From contig MEGD01000022.1 in NCBI GenBank assembly GCA_001725355.1, forward strand, positions 1-56,962: 56,962 nt of DNA. The letters run 5' to 3'. Below the pieces are notes generated by a model, which saw nothing but the letters and a program-made list of their open reading frames with translations, searched no databases and was not told the DNA's origin. Below are positions 1 through 8,432 of this stretch, in pieces (position 1 is the stretch's first letter; the number at the start of each line of letters is the position of its first letter). The stretch comes from Novosphingobium sp. SCN 66-18 (GTDB lineage Bacteria > Pseudomonadota > Alphaproteobacteria > Sphingomonadales > Sphingomonadaceae). Both the position numbers and the translations under genes were made by a program.

Positions 1-104
1 GAGCCGGAAAGTCCGGTGATCACGATCAGCTTGTCGCGGGGCAGGTCCAGACTGATGTTTTTCAGGTTATGGGTCCGTGCGCCGCGGATTTTTATTTCGT
101 CCAT
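1..104 (-). CDS. uvrA: UvrABC excinuclease subunit A, N-terminal fragment (cut by window edge)
   Basis: Reading the minus strand from the ATG at 104 gives about 34 residues beginning [16 protein letters not shown] and continuing into VITGLSGS, the start of the first Walker A loop of UvrA. This opening is nearly invariant in UvrA, the ATPase that scans DNA for damage and loads UvrB in nucleotide excision repair. The rest of the gene lies to the left of the window. As a core housekeeping gene it marks the chromosomal backbone next to the accessory region. The call is firm despite the short length because both the N-terminal signature and the P-loop start are visible. Confidence 0.88.
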   Translation of the reverse strand, partial: MDEIKIRGARTHNLKNISLDLPRDKLIVITGLSG

Positions 105-324
105 GGGGTGTTCTGAGCTCGGTTGGGGCCAACCGGTAACTATACCCGGTGTCAGGCGGCCAGGGGAAAGGGAGTTGCAGCAGGAATTGCTGTGGCTGCC
201 GCCGCGGCGGCGGAGAACCGGGGCAGGGCGTCGCTTTGCCTGGCGGGCCGGCTGGCGGTGTTGTATTGCCCTGCGGTCTCGGATAAACTTCGCGGCCCCG
301 GATGTGCAATCCGGATGGTTTTTT

Positions 325-400
325 GCCGGTGTAGCTCAGTTGGTAGAGCAGCGCATTCGTAATGCGAAGGTCGTAGGTTCGACTCCTATCTCCGGCACCA
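325..400 (+). tRNA. tRNA-Thr (anticodon CGU)
   Basis: A 76-base cloverleaf starting GCCGGUGUAGCUCAG and ending in an encoded CCA. The acceptor arm GCCGGUG pairs with the 3' UACCGGC-type strand (CUCCGGC, with wobble), the D arm GCUC/GAGC is intact and the T arm carries GGUUCGACUCC. The anticodon loop is UUCGUAA, giving CGU, which reads the Thr codon ACG. The anticodon stem starts with a G-A mismatch next to four good pairs. A strong intrinsic terminator follows directly. No integrase or duplicated tRNA 3' end was seen in the window. Confidence 0.95.
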
Positions 401-413
401 ATTCCAGGAAAAA

Positions 414-442
414 GGGCAGCTCTCCGGAGCTGCCCTTTTTTT
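414..442 (+). terminator. Intrinsic terminator of the tRNA-Thr gene
   Basis: GGGCAGCTC (414-422), loop TCCG, then GAGCTGCCC (427-435) forms a perfect 9-bp stem, followed by seven T residues (436-442). It begins 13 bases after the tRNA CCA end. AAA before the stem pairs with the T tract, so it could also work in the opposite direction. Confidence 0.92.
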
Positions 443-551
443 GTTTCCGGCTGCCCTGGCGACTCGGGGCGGGTCGGCATTTCCATACGCTACCGTCTGG
501 AAATGCTATAGAATCCGTCGGTCATTATTTTGAGGACGAGGAGAACACAAT

Positions 552-719
552 ATGGAACTCAAAGAGAGCGTATTCGTTGTTACCGGCGGTGGTTCCGGCC
601 TGGGTGCCGCGACGGCCCGCATGATCGTGGCCGGCGGCGGCAAGGTGGTCCTGGCCGACGTGAACAAGGCAGCCGGCGAGGCCCTGGCGGCGGAACTGGG
701 CGCCAATGTCCGCTTCTGA
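552..719 (+). pseudogene. Truncated SDR dehydrogenase (HSD10/3-hydroxyacyl-CoA dehydrogenase type), N-terminal 55 codons
   Basis: The ORF starts [20 protein letters not shown], with the TGGGSGLG nucleotide-binding loop and the acidic ADVN segment at the end of the second beta strand. It resembles the type-2 3-hydroxyacyl-CoA dehydrogenase branch of the short-chain dehydrogenases. A good ribosome site (GAGGAG, 9 bases upstream) precedes the ATG. The frame stops at codon 56 (TGA 717-719), where intact homologues run for about 255 residues, so the catalytic Ser-Tyr-Lys half is absent. The last 14 bases overlap the start of the MmgE/PrpD gene, so the break coincides with that gene's first codons. 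This looks like a recombination or deletion junction and not a functional short protein. Confidence 0.8.
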
Positions 720-2250
720 TCCGCTGGCGGTCGGCCGCCGTTCCGTCCTTGCCGGCGCGGCGCTGGCGATCCCGGCGGCGTCGCTGGCGGCAGCATCGGC
801 TCCGCCTCCGGCGCCCGCCACCACCCGGGCGCCAAGGCAGCGGCCCGCGCCGAGCGTTGCCGATGGCGGCCTCAGCGGCCTCATCGCCAACCACGTCGCC
901 ACCGCCACGTTCGCGCAGTTGGACGCGGGCGCGTTGGAGCGCGCCAAGCTTCGCCTGCTCGACGTGATCGGCTGCACCATCGGTGGCGTGCGCGGCGAAG
1001 GGCAGGCGGCCGTGTCGGGGATGCTCGCCAGCGCCAGCGCCAGCGGCGGCGAGGCGAGCGTCTTCGGCACCGGCCGCAAGGCTTCGGTGGCGGACGCGGC
1101 GATGGCCAATGCCATGCTCGCCCGCGCCTTCGACTTCGAGGTGATGACGGTGAAGGTGCGCGACGTGATCTCGCCTTCCCACAACGCCCCGACCACGGTG
1201 ATGACGGCGCTGGCGCTGGCCGAAGCCGCGCATTCTGACGGGCGCAAGTTCATCACCACGATGGCGATCGGGGACGATTTCTCGGCCCGTTCGATCGCGG
1301 CGTCGGGGCTCGATTTCAACGATGGCTGGGATGGCGTGCCGCTGCATGTCACCATGGCTGCCGCCGCGATCGCGGCCAATGCGCGCGGGCTTTCGCCGGA
1401 AAAGACCCGGCAGGCGCTGGGCATTGCCGCGGATCAGATCGGCGGAACGGTCCAGAACGTCTGGGACGGTGCCAACAGCTGGAAGATCCTCCAGGGCACG
1501 GCTGCCCGGAACGGCATCGTCGCCGCGCATTTCGCCGAGATAGGCTGGAGCGGCATGACCGACCCGTTGCTGTCCCCGTGCGGCTTCTACGCCCAGTTCA
1601 CCGCGGGCTGCGCGCGGCCCGATCTGCTGACTGGCGGATTGGGGCAGGAATGGAATGGCGAGATCTATTTCAAGCCCTGGCCATCCTGCGCGGCCAACCA
1701 TCCGGCGATCGAAAGCGCGCTCACCCTGCGCGCGCGCGAAAAACTCGATCCCCAGGCGATCGACTCCGTCACGATCCAGGTCGAGCCGCGCATTCTGGGC
1801 CTGTTCATCGCCAAGCCGCTGCTGCCGGGGCCGTCGCTGCATTCGCAGGCCAATTTCAACCTGCGTTTCGCCTGCTCCGTCGCGCTGCTGCGCGGCGATC
1901 TGCGGCAGGAAGACTATGCACCTTCCGCCATCGCCGATCCGGCACTGACCAGCCTGATCGAGCGCACGACGCTCGCCGCGTTGCCGGCCGGGGAGAAGGG
2001 AATCGTCCTGACCGTGCGCCGCCGCGATGGCACGGTGTTGACGGAAACGCTTCGCGGGCGTCCGCGCCACTATGCGGGCAGCACGGCACAGGAAGTCGAA
2101 GCCAAGTTCCATCAACAGGTCGCCTTCGCCGGCAACGTGCCGGAATCCGTCGCCAACGAGCTGCGGCAGCGGATCGGCGCGATCGAGAAGGAAACCGACA
2201 TGGCGTCCTTCGCGGCGCTGCTCGCCAACGCCACGCGGTTCCCTGCCTGA
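706..2250 (+). CDS. MmgE/PrpD family protein with twin-arginine signal
   Basis: The 514-residue product matches the MmgE/PrpD fold (2-methylcitrate dehydratase / cis-aconitate decarboxylase superfamily) from about residue 50, with the [14 protein letters not shown] opening and the [11 protein letters not shown] segment. Members dehydrate, decarboxylate or isomerise small polycarboxylic acids, but no specific substrate can be named. Residues 10-30 ([12 protein letters not shown], then an Ala-rich stretch) form a Tat-type signal, which is odd because PrpD-type enzymes are normally cytoplasmic. The chosen ATG at 706 keeps that signal. It lies inside the truncated SDR frame, so expression may depend on the SDR promoter and ribosome site. 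It leads a run of same-strand catabolic genes; the next gene starts 67 bases downstream. Confidence 0.8.
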   Translation: MSASDPLAVGRRSVLAGAALAIPAASLAAASAPPPAPATTRAPRQRPAPSVADGGLSGLIANHVATATFAQLDAGALERAKLRLLDVIGCTIGGVRGEGQAAVSGMLASASASGGEASVFGTGRKASVADAAMANAMLARAFDFEVMTVKVRDVISPSHNAPTTVMTALALAEAAHSDGRKFITTMAIGDDFSARSIAASGLDFNDGWDGVPLHVTMAAAAIAANARGLSPEKTRQALGIAADQIGGTVQNVWDGANSWKILQGTAARNGIVAAHFAEIGWSGMTDPLLSPCGFYAQFTAGCARPDLLTGGLGQEWNGEIYFKPWPSCAANHPAIESALTLRAREKLDPQAIDSVTIQVEPRILGLFIAKPLLPGPSLHSQANFNLRFACSVALLRGDLRQEDYAPSAIADPALTSLIERTTLAALPAGEKGIVLTVRRRDGTVLTETLRGRPRHYAGSTAQEVEAKFHQQVAFAGNVPESVANELRQRIGAIEKETDMASFAALLANATRFPA

Positions 2251-2317
2251 ACCGCCATCCCGACAACGCTTTTGAACCTCGCCCACACGTCTACCGGATC
2301 AGAGAGTCCCTTTCTCC

Positions 2318-3778
2318 ATGTCACAAACATCAGACTTTTTTGCGCCGCAGTCGTTCGAGGCGGAGGTTCCCGACTGCCAGATAGAAGGGACCATCCCTGA
2401 CGGGCTCAACGGCGCCTTCATTCGCGTAGGCGGGGATGGCGCCTATCCCCTGCTCCACAAGGACGATACGCCGTTCAACACGGACGGCTACGTCAGCCGT
2501 TTCCGGTTCCGCAACGGCAAGGTCGATTACAAGGGGCGGTGGATCAGGACCGAGCGCTACCTGAACAACCAGGCGGCGGGACGGCAGCTCTATGGCTACT
2601 ACCGCAATCCCTTCGATACCGATCCCTCGGTCAGCCATGTCGACGAGCCCTGGCGCAACACCGTTGCCAACACCAGCCCGGAAGTCCACGCTGGCAGGCT
2701 GTTCGCGCTGAAGGAAGACGCGCCGCCGACCGAGATCGACCCGGTCACGCTCGACACCAAGGGCTTTCACGATTTTGGCGGCGAATACCGCAGCCAGACC
2801 TTCACCGCCCACCCGAAGATTGATCCGGTCACGGGCGAGATGGTGACGTTCGGCTACGAGGCGACCGGCCTCGCGACCAATGACGTGTTTCTCTACACGA
2901 TCGCCCGCGATGGCACGGTAACCCGCGAAACGCGGCTCAAGATGCCCTATGTCAGCATGATCCATGACTTTGCGATCACCGAACGGCACGTAATCTTCCC
3001 GGTGTTCGGCTATGTCACCGACATCGAGCGGCTGAAGGCGGGCAAGGTGCACTGGCATTGGGATGGGACGAAGCCCACCTGGTACGGGATCATGCCGCGC
3101 GATGGCGAGGCCGGCGATCTGCGCTGGTTCCAAGGCCCGACGCGCGCCGTCATCCACACGTTCAATGCCTGGGTGGACGGCGACAAGGTGATCCTCGACG
3201 CGCCGATGTTCGAGGACAACCCCTTCCCCTTCTTCCCGTTCGCGGACGGCTCCCAATGGGATCCGGTCAAGAGCCGCGCGCTGATCCGCCGGCTCACTTT
3301 CGATCTCAATTCGAAGGATGACCGTGTGCAGGAAGAGGTACTGTTCCCCGACCTGCCCGTGATCGATCTGGGCCGGGTCGACGAACGGTTCATGGGGCGC
3401 GAGACGCGCTATGCCTACACCTCGTTCAACGACGCGACCAAGCCGCTCGACCGCGACCGGATCGGCACCGGCGCGCGCCGCGTGACGAACAGCTATGGCG
3501 TGTTCGACATGAGAGACCGCACCATGCGCTCGTTCTTCGCCGGCCCCACCCACGCCTTGCAGGAAGTGACGTTCGTGCCCCGCCATAAAGGCGCCGAGGA
3601 GGGCGATGGCTGGCTGATCGGAACAGCCAGCAACTATGCCGAAATGCGCACCGAACTGGTGGTGGCGGATGCCCTTCATCCCGAGGACGGCGCCGTCGGC
3701 AGGGTGATCCTGCCGTTCCGTTCCAACGTGCAGGTCCATGGCCGCTGGTACAGCGACGAGCAGCTCCATGTCTGGTGA
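2318..3778 (+). CDS. Carotenoid-cleavage/lignostilbene-type dioxygenase
   Basis: This 486-residue protein belongs to the carotenoid oxygenase (RPE65/CCD) family, non-haem iron enzymes that split an alkene carbon-carbon bond with O2 into two aldehydes. The four iron-ligand histidines are visible at about H165 (FTAHPK), H216 (SMIHDFAIT), H280 (AVIHTFNAW) and H474 (QVHGRWY). The length is normal for bacterial members. In sphingomonads, relatives cleave lignostilbenes and other phenylpropenoid stilbenes, so an aromatic alkene is more likely here than a carotenoid, but this is inferred from context. The stop codon overlaps the start of the following MFS gene by 11 bases, and further coupled genes follow, so it sits in an operon with transport and hydrolase functions. 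Confidence 0.88.
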   Translation: MSQTSDFFAPQSFEAEVPDCQIEGTIPDGLNGAFIRVGGDGAYPLLHKDDTPFNTDGYVSRFRFRNGKVDYKGRWIRTERYLNNQAAGRQLYGYYRNPFDTDPSVSHVDEPWRNTVANTSPEVHAGRLFALKEDAPPTEIDPVTLDTKGFHDFGGEYRSQTFTAHPKIDPVTGEMVTFGYEATGLATNDVFLYTIARDGTVTRETRLKMPYVSMIHDFAITERHVIFPVFGYVTDIERLKAGKVHWHWDGTKPTWYGIMPRDGEAGDLRWFQGPTRAVIHTFNAWVDGDKVILDAPMFEDNPFPFFPFADGSQWDPVKSRALIRRLTFDLNSKDDRVQEEVLFPDLPVIDLGRVDERFMGRETRYAYTSFNDATKPLDRDRIGTGARRVTNSYGVFDMRDRTMRSFFAGPTHALQEVTFVPRHKGAEEGDGWLIGTASNYAEMRTELVVADALHPEDGAVGRVILPFRSNVQVHGRWYSDEQLHVW

Positions 3779-5096
3779 GTCCGCCCGGCCATCCGCCCCC
3801 GACGGCTCCGGCGCTGGCAGCGACTGGACGCCGATGTCCGTCTACACGCTCGCCGTCGTCACCGTGATCTATGCGCTGAGCTTCCTCGACCGCAGCATCC
3901 TCAGCATCGTTCTGCCGCTGATCAAGAAGGAGCTGCACATCTCCGACACGATGCTGGGCCTGATCACCGGCTTTGCATTCGTGCTGCTCTATTCCGGCCT
4001 CGGCGTGCCCATCGCGCGCTTCGCCGATCGCGGCAATCGGCGGAACATCCTCGCGCTCGGCTGCGCGGCCTGGAGCCTGATGACGGTGCTGACCGGCGCC
4101 GTGACCAATGTCGTGCAACTGGCGCTGACCCGCTTCCTGATGGGCGCGGCGGAAGCGGCCGGGATTGCGCCGACCACGGCCCTGCTGTCGGACCGCTTCG
4201 GCCCGAAGGGGCGGCCGCTGGCCTTGTCGATCATGACCTCCGGCTCCGGCCTCGCCGCGCTGCTCATGCTGCCCGCCGCCGGCTTCATCGCCCAGCATTA
4301 CGGATGGCGCTCCGCCTATTTCGTGGCCGGCGCGTTCGGCATGGGCATGGCCACGCTGCTTTTCCTGACCGTTCCCGAGCCGGTGCGGCAGGACAAGGCC
4401 AGCAAGGCGGAAGCGCCTTCGTTCGCGACGGTGTGGACATGGCTGCGCACGCGCCGCAGCTTCGGCCTGATGTGCGCCGCCGGGGCCTTCCTGGCCGTCA
4501 CCACCTATGCGACCATCACCTGGACGCCGACGTTCCTGATGCGGGTCCACGGCCTAACGCCGGGCGAGGCGGCGAGCGCCTACGGCCCTATTCGCGGGCT
4601 TTCGAGCATCATCGGCGTGATCGGGGGCGGCGCGCTCGCCGGTTGGGCGGCACGGCGCGATCCGCGCTGGCTGCTGCTGCTGCCGGCGATCGGCGCGGCG
4701 ATCTCGGTGCCGGCCGAACTGCTGTTCCTGCTTTCCGACAATCTGCCGCTCGCGCTTTCCGGCCTCGCCTTGGCGTCGCTTGCCGGGGCCATGCATTTCG
4801 GCCCCAGCTATGCCGCGATGGCCGCGATCGTGCCGCCCTCCATGCGCGCGACCACCGCGGCGATTTTCCTGTTCTGCGTCAACATGGTCGGCCAGATCGT
4901 GGGGCCGCTGGCGATCGGCTGGCTGAACGATCGCTGGGCCGGCCTCTATGGCGACGAAGCGGTGCGCTATTCCATGATTCTCGCCACCTTCTGCGTCGCC
5001 ATCGCCGCCGTCCTGATGGTCCTGGCGTCGCTCCGCCTGCGCGAGGATCTCGACGCTGCGAAAACGTTTGCTCCCCAGGAAGGACCCACGCCATGA
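3768..5096 (+). CDS. MFS transporter, spinster-like
   Basis: A 442-residue permease with twelve predicted membrane segments. It has the SFLDRSILSIVLPLIKKEL first-helix signature and the RFADRGNRRN loop 2-3 motif of spinster-type major facilitator carriers, common in sphingomonad aromatic-acid clusters. The ATG at 3768 is preferred to the in-frame ATG at 3738 because it gives a normal short soluble N-terminus and only an 11-base overlap with the dioxygenase gene. The stop overlaps the next start (ATGA at 5093-5096). It probably imports the substrate of, or exports a product from, the adjacent dioxygenase pathway. Direction and ligand are unknown. Confidence 0.86.
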   Translation: MSGESARPSAPDGSGAGSDWTPMSVYTLAVVTVIYALSFLDRSILSIVLPLIKKELHISDTMLGLITGFAFVLLYSGLGVPIARFADRGNRRNILALGCAAWSLMTVLTGAVTNVVQLALTRFLMGAAEAAGIAPTTALLSDRFGPKGRPLALSIMTSGSGLAALLMLPAAGFIAQHYGWRSAYFVAGAFGMGMATLLFLTVPEPVRQDKASKAEAPSFATVWTWLRTRRSFGLMCAAGAFLAVTTYATITWTPTFLMRVHGLTPGEAASAYGPIRGLSSIIGVIGGGALAGWAARRDPRWLLLLPAIGAAISVPAELLFLLSDNLPLALSGLALASLAGAMHFGPSYAAMAAIVPPSMRATTAAIFLFCVNMVGQIVGPLAIGWLNDRWAGLYGDEAVRYSMILATFCVAIAAVLMVLASLRLREDLDAAKTFAPQEGPTP

Positions 5097-5950
5097 CCGA
5101 TACCGCCGAAGCGGGTCTGCGCCGCATTGCCGACCAGTATCGCGCGGCCTACGCCGCCCGCAATCCGTCGCTGGCGCCGATCTCCACGCGCGTGCGCTTC
5201 AGCGAGAACAGCGTTGCCCTGCCGTTTCCGGACGGCACATGGGACAGCATCGCCGAGGAACTTGGCCCGGCGTTGACGCTGGTGGATACGGTGCAGAACA
5301 GCATCGGCATCTTCACCGCGATCCGCACGCTCGACGTGACCGGCTTCCTCGCCATCCGCCTGCGCGTGGAGGCGGGCGAGATCGTTGAGGCGGAGCATGT
5401 CTTTTCGACCCCGCGCAACCTCTCCGGCCCGCCCACGCCGATCGGCCCGGTCGAGGAGTTCGATCACGATCCTGACCTGACCGCCCTGGTCACGCCGGAC
5501 GAGCGCATGGACCGGGCCACGCTGATCTCCATCGCGAACGGCTATTTCGAGACGCTGGAGAACAATACCGGCGAAATCCGCAACACCGCCTTCACCGAGG
5601 ATTGCGTCCGCTACGAAAACGGCAAGGCCTATGCCGATGTCGAGAAGCTGTTCCGCCTTGGCCGCTACCGCTTCAACGAGCGCGTCCGGGATCGCGATTA
5701 CGTGGTGGTCGACGAAGCCAGGGGCCTCGTGATGGCGCGCGGCTTCATCGACCACAAGGGCGTGCTGGACACGTATGAACTGACCGACGGCACGGAGATG
5801 AAGTCGATCTTCCGCGAACCGCACAGCTGGCACCTGCTGGAGCTGTTCAAGATCAAGGCGGGCCGGATCACCGGGGTCGAGGCCACCTTCATCGCCGTGC
5901 CCTATTACATGGAAACCCCGTGGGCGCCCGCCGCGCGCTGGGGCCACTGA
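5093..5950 (+). CDS. DUF8021/NTF2-like protein of unknown function
   Basis: A soluble 285-residue protein with no signal peptide. The N-terminal half (RVRFSENSVALPFPDGTWDS, then IGIFTAIR) and the C-terminal half (SIANGYFETLENN, CVRYENGKAYAD, then a late FIAVPYYMETP) each look like an NTF2/SnoaL cone-shaped fold. The whole resembles the DUF8021 group found in bacteria and fungi. NTF2-like proteins are often isomerases, dehydratases or cyclases, but no catalytic residue assignment can be made. The start overlaps the MFS stop by four bases (ATGA), arguing for co-translation with the dioxygenase and transporter genes. A hydrolase gene follows after 27 bases. Confidence 0.7.
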   Translation: MTDTAEAGLRRIADQYRAAYAARNPSLAPISTRVRFSENSVALPFPDGTWDSIAEELGPALTLVDTVQNSIGIFTAIRTLDVTGFLAIRLRVEAGEIVEAEHVFSTPRNLSGPPTPIGPVEEFDHDPDLTALVTPDERMDRATLISIANGYFETLENNTGEIRNTAFTEDCVRYENGKAYADVEKLFRLGRYRFNERVRDRDYVVVDEARGLVMARGFIDHKGVLDTYELTDGTEMKSIFREPHSWHLLELFKIKAGRITGVEATFIAVPYYMETPWAPAARWGH

Positions 5951-5977
5951 CTCTCACCCGACCAGGAGCTGCTTCCC

Positions 5978-6784
5978 ATGCCCTTCATCGCCAGCGGCGA
6001 TTGCCGCCTCAACGTGCTTGTCGAAGGCCCCGAGGATGGCCTGCCGGTCATCCTCTCCCATCACCTTGGCGGCAACATCGCCTGTTTCGACGCGCAGATG
6101 CCGGCGCTGGCCCATCGCCGCGTGGTACGGTTCGATACGCGTGGACACGGGGCTAGCGATGCGCCGGAAGGCAGCTATTCCGTCGAAACGCTGGGCCAGG
6201 ATGTCCTCGCGATTCTGGATGCGCTGGGCATGGATCGCGCCGATTACGTCGGCGTCTCGCAAGGGGGAATGACCGGTATGTGGCTGGCCGCGAACCATCC
6301 CGGCCGCATCCGCCGCCTCGTGCTCGCCAATTCGACGCCGTTCATCCCGAACAAGCCTGTGTGGGACGAACTGGCCGCAAAGGCACGGGCCGAAGGCATG
6401 GCCGGAATAGCACGCAGCACCATCGAGAGCTGGCTGAGCGATGGCTTCCGCGCCGGGTACAAGGATGCGGTCGAACAGCTGGTCGCGGCGATGGCGGGCA
6501 TGGCGCCGGTCGGCTATGCCGGCAATACCAGCGTGCTGCGCGACGTCGATCTGCGCGCGGCGCTGGCTTCCATTTCGGCGCCGACGCTCGTGATCGGCGG
6601 TGCCGAGGACGGCCCGCGTGGCGCCTCGGTGCCGGTGATGACGCAGGGCGTCCAGAACGGCCGCAGCGTGATCCTGCCGAATGCGGCCCATCTCGGCTAC
6701 GTGGAGAATCCGGCGGCCTTCAACGATGCGCTGCTTGCGCATCTGGACGCCCCCGCGTCCGCCGCCGATCAGCCGCCGCAGTAA
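5978..6784 (+). CDS. Alpha/beta hydrolase, 3-oxoadipate enol-lactonase (PcaD)-like
   Basis: A 268-residue alpha/beta hydrolase closest in pattern to PcaD enol-lactonases. It has an HHLGGN oxyanion-loop region near residue 28, the RGHGAS motif near 55, the nucleophile elbow GVSQGG (S94), acid D211 in GGAEDG and H238 in NAAHLGY. The cap region and length fit the family. PcaD opens 3-oxoadipate enol-lactone in the beta-ketoadipate pathway; as no other pca genes are present, the real substrate may be another lactone or ring-cleavage product of this cluster. AGGAG lies 9 bases before the ATG. The 3' end overlaps the convergent MarR gene by 16 bases. Confidence 0.85.
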   Translation: MPFIASGDCRLNVLVEGPEDGLPVILSHHLGGNIACFDAQMPALAHRRVVRFDTRGHGASDAPEGSYSVETLGQDVLAILDALGMDRADYVGVSQGGMTGMWLAANHPGRIRRLVLANSTPFIPNKPVWDELAAKARAEGMAGIARSTIESWLSDGFRAGYKDAVEQLVAAMAGMAPVGYAGNTSVLRDVDLRAALASISAPTLVIGGAEDGPRGASVPVMTQGVQNGRSVILPNAAHLGYVENPAAFNDALLAHLDAPASAADQPPQ

Positions 6785-7317
6785 AGCGTCAGCAAACGGA
6801 GAAATTCCGCGACTTGCCCATGCCCCATGCGTTCTTCCAACTTGGCCTGGATGGCTTCATGCCGTGCCACCAGCGCGGCGCAGAGTTCCTGTCCGCGCGG
6901 GGTGAGCCGCAGGTGCCGGACACGCCGGTCGGTGGTGCTCAGCGTGCGGCGGATATAACCCCGCGCCGTGAGGCTATCGAGCAGGGGCACGAGATTGTTG
7001 GGCGTGATGCCGAGCAGGCTTCCGGCCGTCGATGTGCGACAACCCGGATTGTGACGCACCACCATCAGGATCGCATACTGGGCAGCGGTGATTTCCATCT
7101 CGCCGAACGTTTCGGAAAACAGCGCATCCGCCACGCCTGTGGCACGCCGGATCTGGAATCCCACCGCGCTGCCAAGCTCGGGCGGGAGACTGACGTCGCT
7201 ACGCGGCGACGCGGTCGACCGGTCGGCGCGCTCGGGCTGGCTGCTGTCGTCAATCGCACGAATGCTGGTCGGTCTCGCGTTGGCCATGGCCTGTGCATGG
7301 TCTGTTGATCGATGCAT
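6769..7317 (-). CDS. MarR family transcriptional regulator
   Basis: The C-terminal 140 residues form a MarR winged helix: EITAAQYAILMVV, a recognition-helix region around GSLLGITPNNLVPLLDSL, and a wing with TDRRVRHLRLTPRG. The product from 7317 is 182 residues; family members are usually 140-170, so the start may instead be the ATG at 7287. MarR proteins are dimeric repressors released by small phenolic ligands. The gene diverges from the tandem DUF3237 genes (82 bases between starts) and converges on the hydrolase gene, so it probably controls one or both. I found no convincing long palindrome in the short divergent region. Confidence 0.8.
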   Translation of the reverse strand: MHRSTDHAQAMANARPTSIRAIDDSSQPERADRSTASPRSDVSLPPELGSAVGFQIRRATGVADALFSETFGEMEITAAQYAILMVVRHNPGCRTSTAGSLLGITPNNLVPLLDSLTARGYIRRTLSTTDRRVRHLRLTPRGQELCAALVARHEAIQAKLEERMGHGQVAEFLRLLTLYCGG

Positions 7318-7399
7318 GTCGAGTGCCACTTTCGCAAAAAATGGCGGCCCGGCAACGGATAGATACAATCCCGATCCACTCTCAAGAGGATGTCATGCA

Positions 7400-7948
7400 A
7401 TGACGGAACACCTTTCTTCACCGGCGGAGCCACCCGTCCAGACAATGGGCGGCATATCCTATCGCTGGGCCTTTTCGGTGAGCGTGTTCTTCCGCGAGCG
7501 CGTGATGATCGAAGCGCCCTATCGCCGCGCGTTCGTGCCCACGATCGGCGGAGATATCTGGGGCCCCCGCCTGCAAGGCACGGTCGTTCCTTATGGCGGA
7601 GCCGACTTCGGCGGCGGCGGCGGTCCGCTGGATGCGCATTACATGTTCGAAGCGAGCGACGGCCACCAGATCTACATCAACAACCGCGGCTATATGCGCC
7701 GGGTCGGCTGGGATCCCGCCGCGGCGCTGGACCGCCGCCTGCCGCCGCGCGCGCCTGGCGAGGCCATCAACCAGGACTTCGTCGCGCCGCCGGACAACGA
7801 GGTGCCGCTGCGCATGCGCACGTCGCCCTTCTTCGACGCGCCCCGGAACAGCCCGCACGACTGGCTGAACCACACGCTGATCATCGGTCATGGCCTGCGC
7901 CGGACCGATCCCGACCGTACCGTATTCACCTATTACGAGGTGCTGTGA
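7400..7948 (+). CDS. DUF3237 family protein (first of a tandem pair)
   Basis: A 182-residue protein with the DUF3237 pattern: a PTIGGDIWGPRLQGTVVPYG core near residue 50, then DAHYMFEASDGHQIYINNRG and the TYYEVL C-terminus. The domain is a lipocalin-like beta barrel of unknown function, frequently encoded in aromatic catabolic clusters. The ATG at 7400 follows AAGAGGA by nine bases. It starts a two-gene unit divergent from a MarR gene, and its stop overlaps the next start (TGATG). A role in binding or transforming a pathway intermediate is plausible but unproven. Confidence 0.78.
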   Translation: MTEHLSSPAEPPVQTMGGISYRWAFSVSVFFRERVMIEAPYRRAFVPTIGGDIWGPRLQGTVVPYGGADFGGGGGPLDAHYMFEASDGHQIYINNRGYMRRVGWDPAAALDRRLPPRAPGEAINQDFVAPPDNEVPLRMRTSPFFDAPRNSPHDWLNHTLIIGHGLRRTDPDRTVFTYYEVL

Positions 7949-8400
7949 TGACCGAACTGTCCATTCCGCTCGATCGCGAACCTCGTTTTGTCGCCCCTAT
8001 CGGCTTCGAGCCCGCGTTCGAAGTCCGGCTGGATTTCGAGCCCGTGCGCAGCGAGCAGACACCGCACGGGGAACGCCGGATGCGCAAGATCATCGGCGGC
8101 AGCATCACCGGAAAGATCGCCGGCAGCGTCTATCCCAACGGCGGCGGGGATTACTCGCTCGGCCGCAGCGATGGCGTTACCGACCTGCACACGCATATCG
8201 TCCTTCGGGATGACAAGGGCGAATGGCTCTACATCCGCAATATCGGCTATGCACGGATGGACGGGTACCAGCGCGTGACGAGCTGGGTCGATGCCGATGT
8301 GCGCAGCGATCACAACTGGGTGCTGGGCCTGTTCTTCGTCGGCGTGATCGAACCGCTGGGCGAGGACTCCGTTCTTATCCGCTATGCCGAAGTTCTCTGA
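7948..8400 (+). CDS. DUF3237 family protein (second of a tandem pair)
   Basis: This 150-residue protein shares the family pattern with its neighbour (KIIGGSITGKIAGSVYPNGG, LHTHIVLRDDKGEWLYIRNIGY, RYAEVL ending) but the two are clearly diverged, so the pair is an old duplication. The ATG shares its A with the preceding TGA, indicating translational coupling and possibly a heteromeric or sequentially acting pair. The gene ends 32 bases before the convergent aldehyde dehydrogenase gene. Function unknown. Confidence 0.78.
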   Translation: MTELSIPLDREPRFVAPIGFEPAFEVRLDFEPVRSEQTPHGERRMRKIIGGSITGKIAGSVYPNGGGDYSLGRSDGVTDLHTHIVLRDDKGEWLYIRNIGYARMDGYQRVTSWVDADVRSDHNWVLGLFFVGVIEPLGEDSVLIRYAEVL

Positions 8401-8432
8401 ACCGGAAACGCCGCGGCCAGACCGCCTGGGCC

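Noticed and set aside
110-124. Possible alphaproteobacterial LexA box (GTTC-N7-GTTC) upstream of uvrA
   Set aside because: The second half reads GGTT, two mismatches from GTTC, too weak to report as a site.
325-400. tRNA-Thr as an attachment site of an integrative element
   Set aside because: No integrase gene and no repeat of the tRNA 3' end were seen in the window; the boundary with accessory DNA is the broken SDR gene instead.
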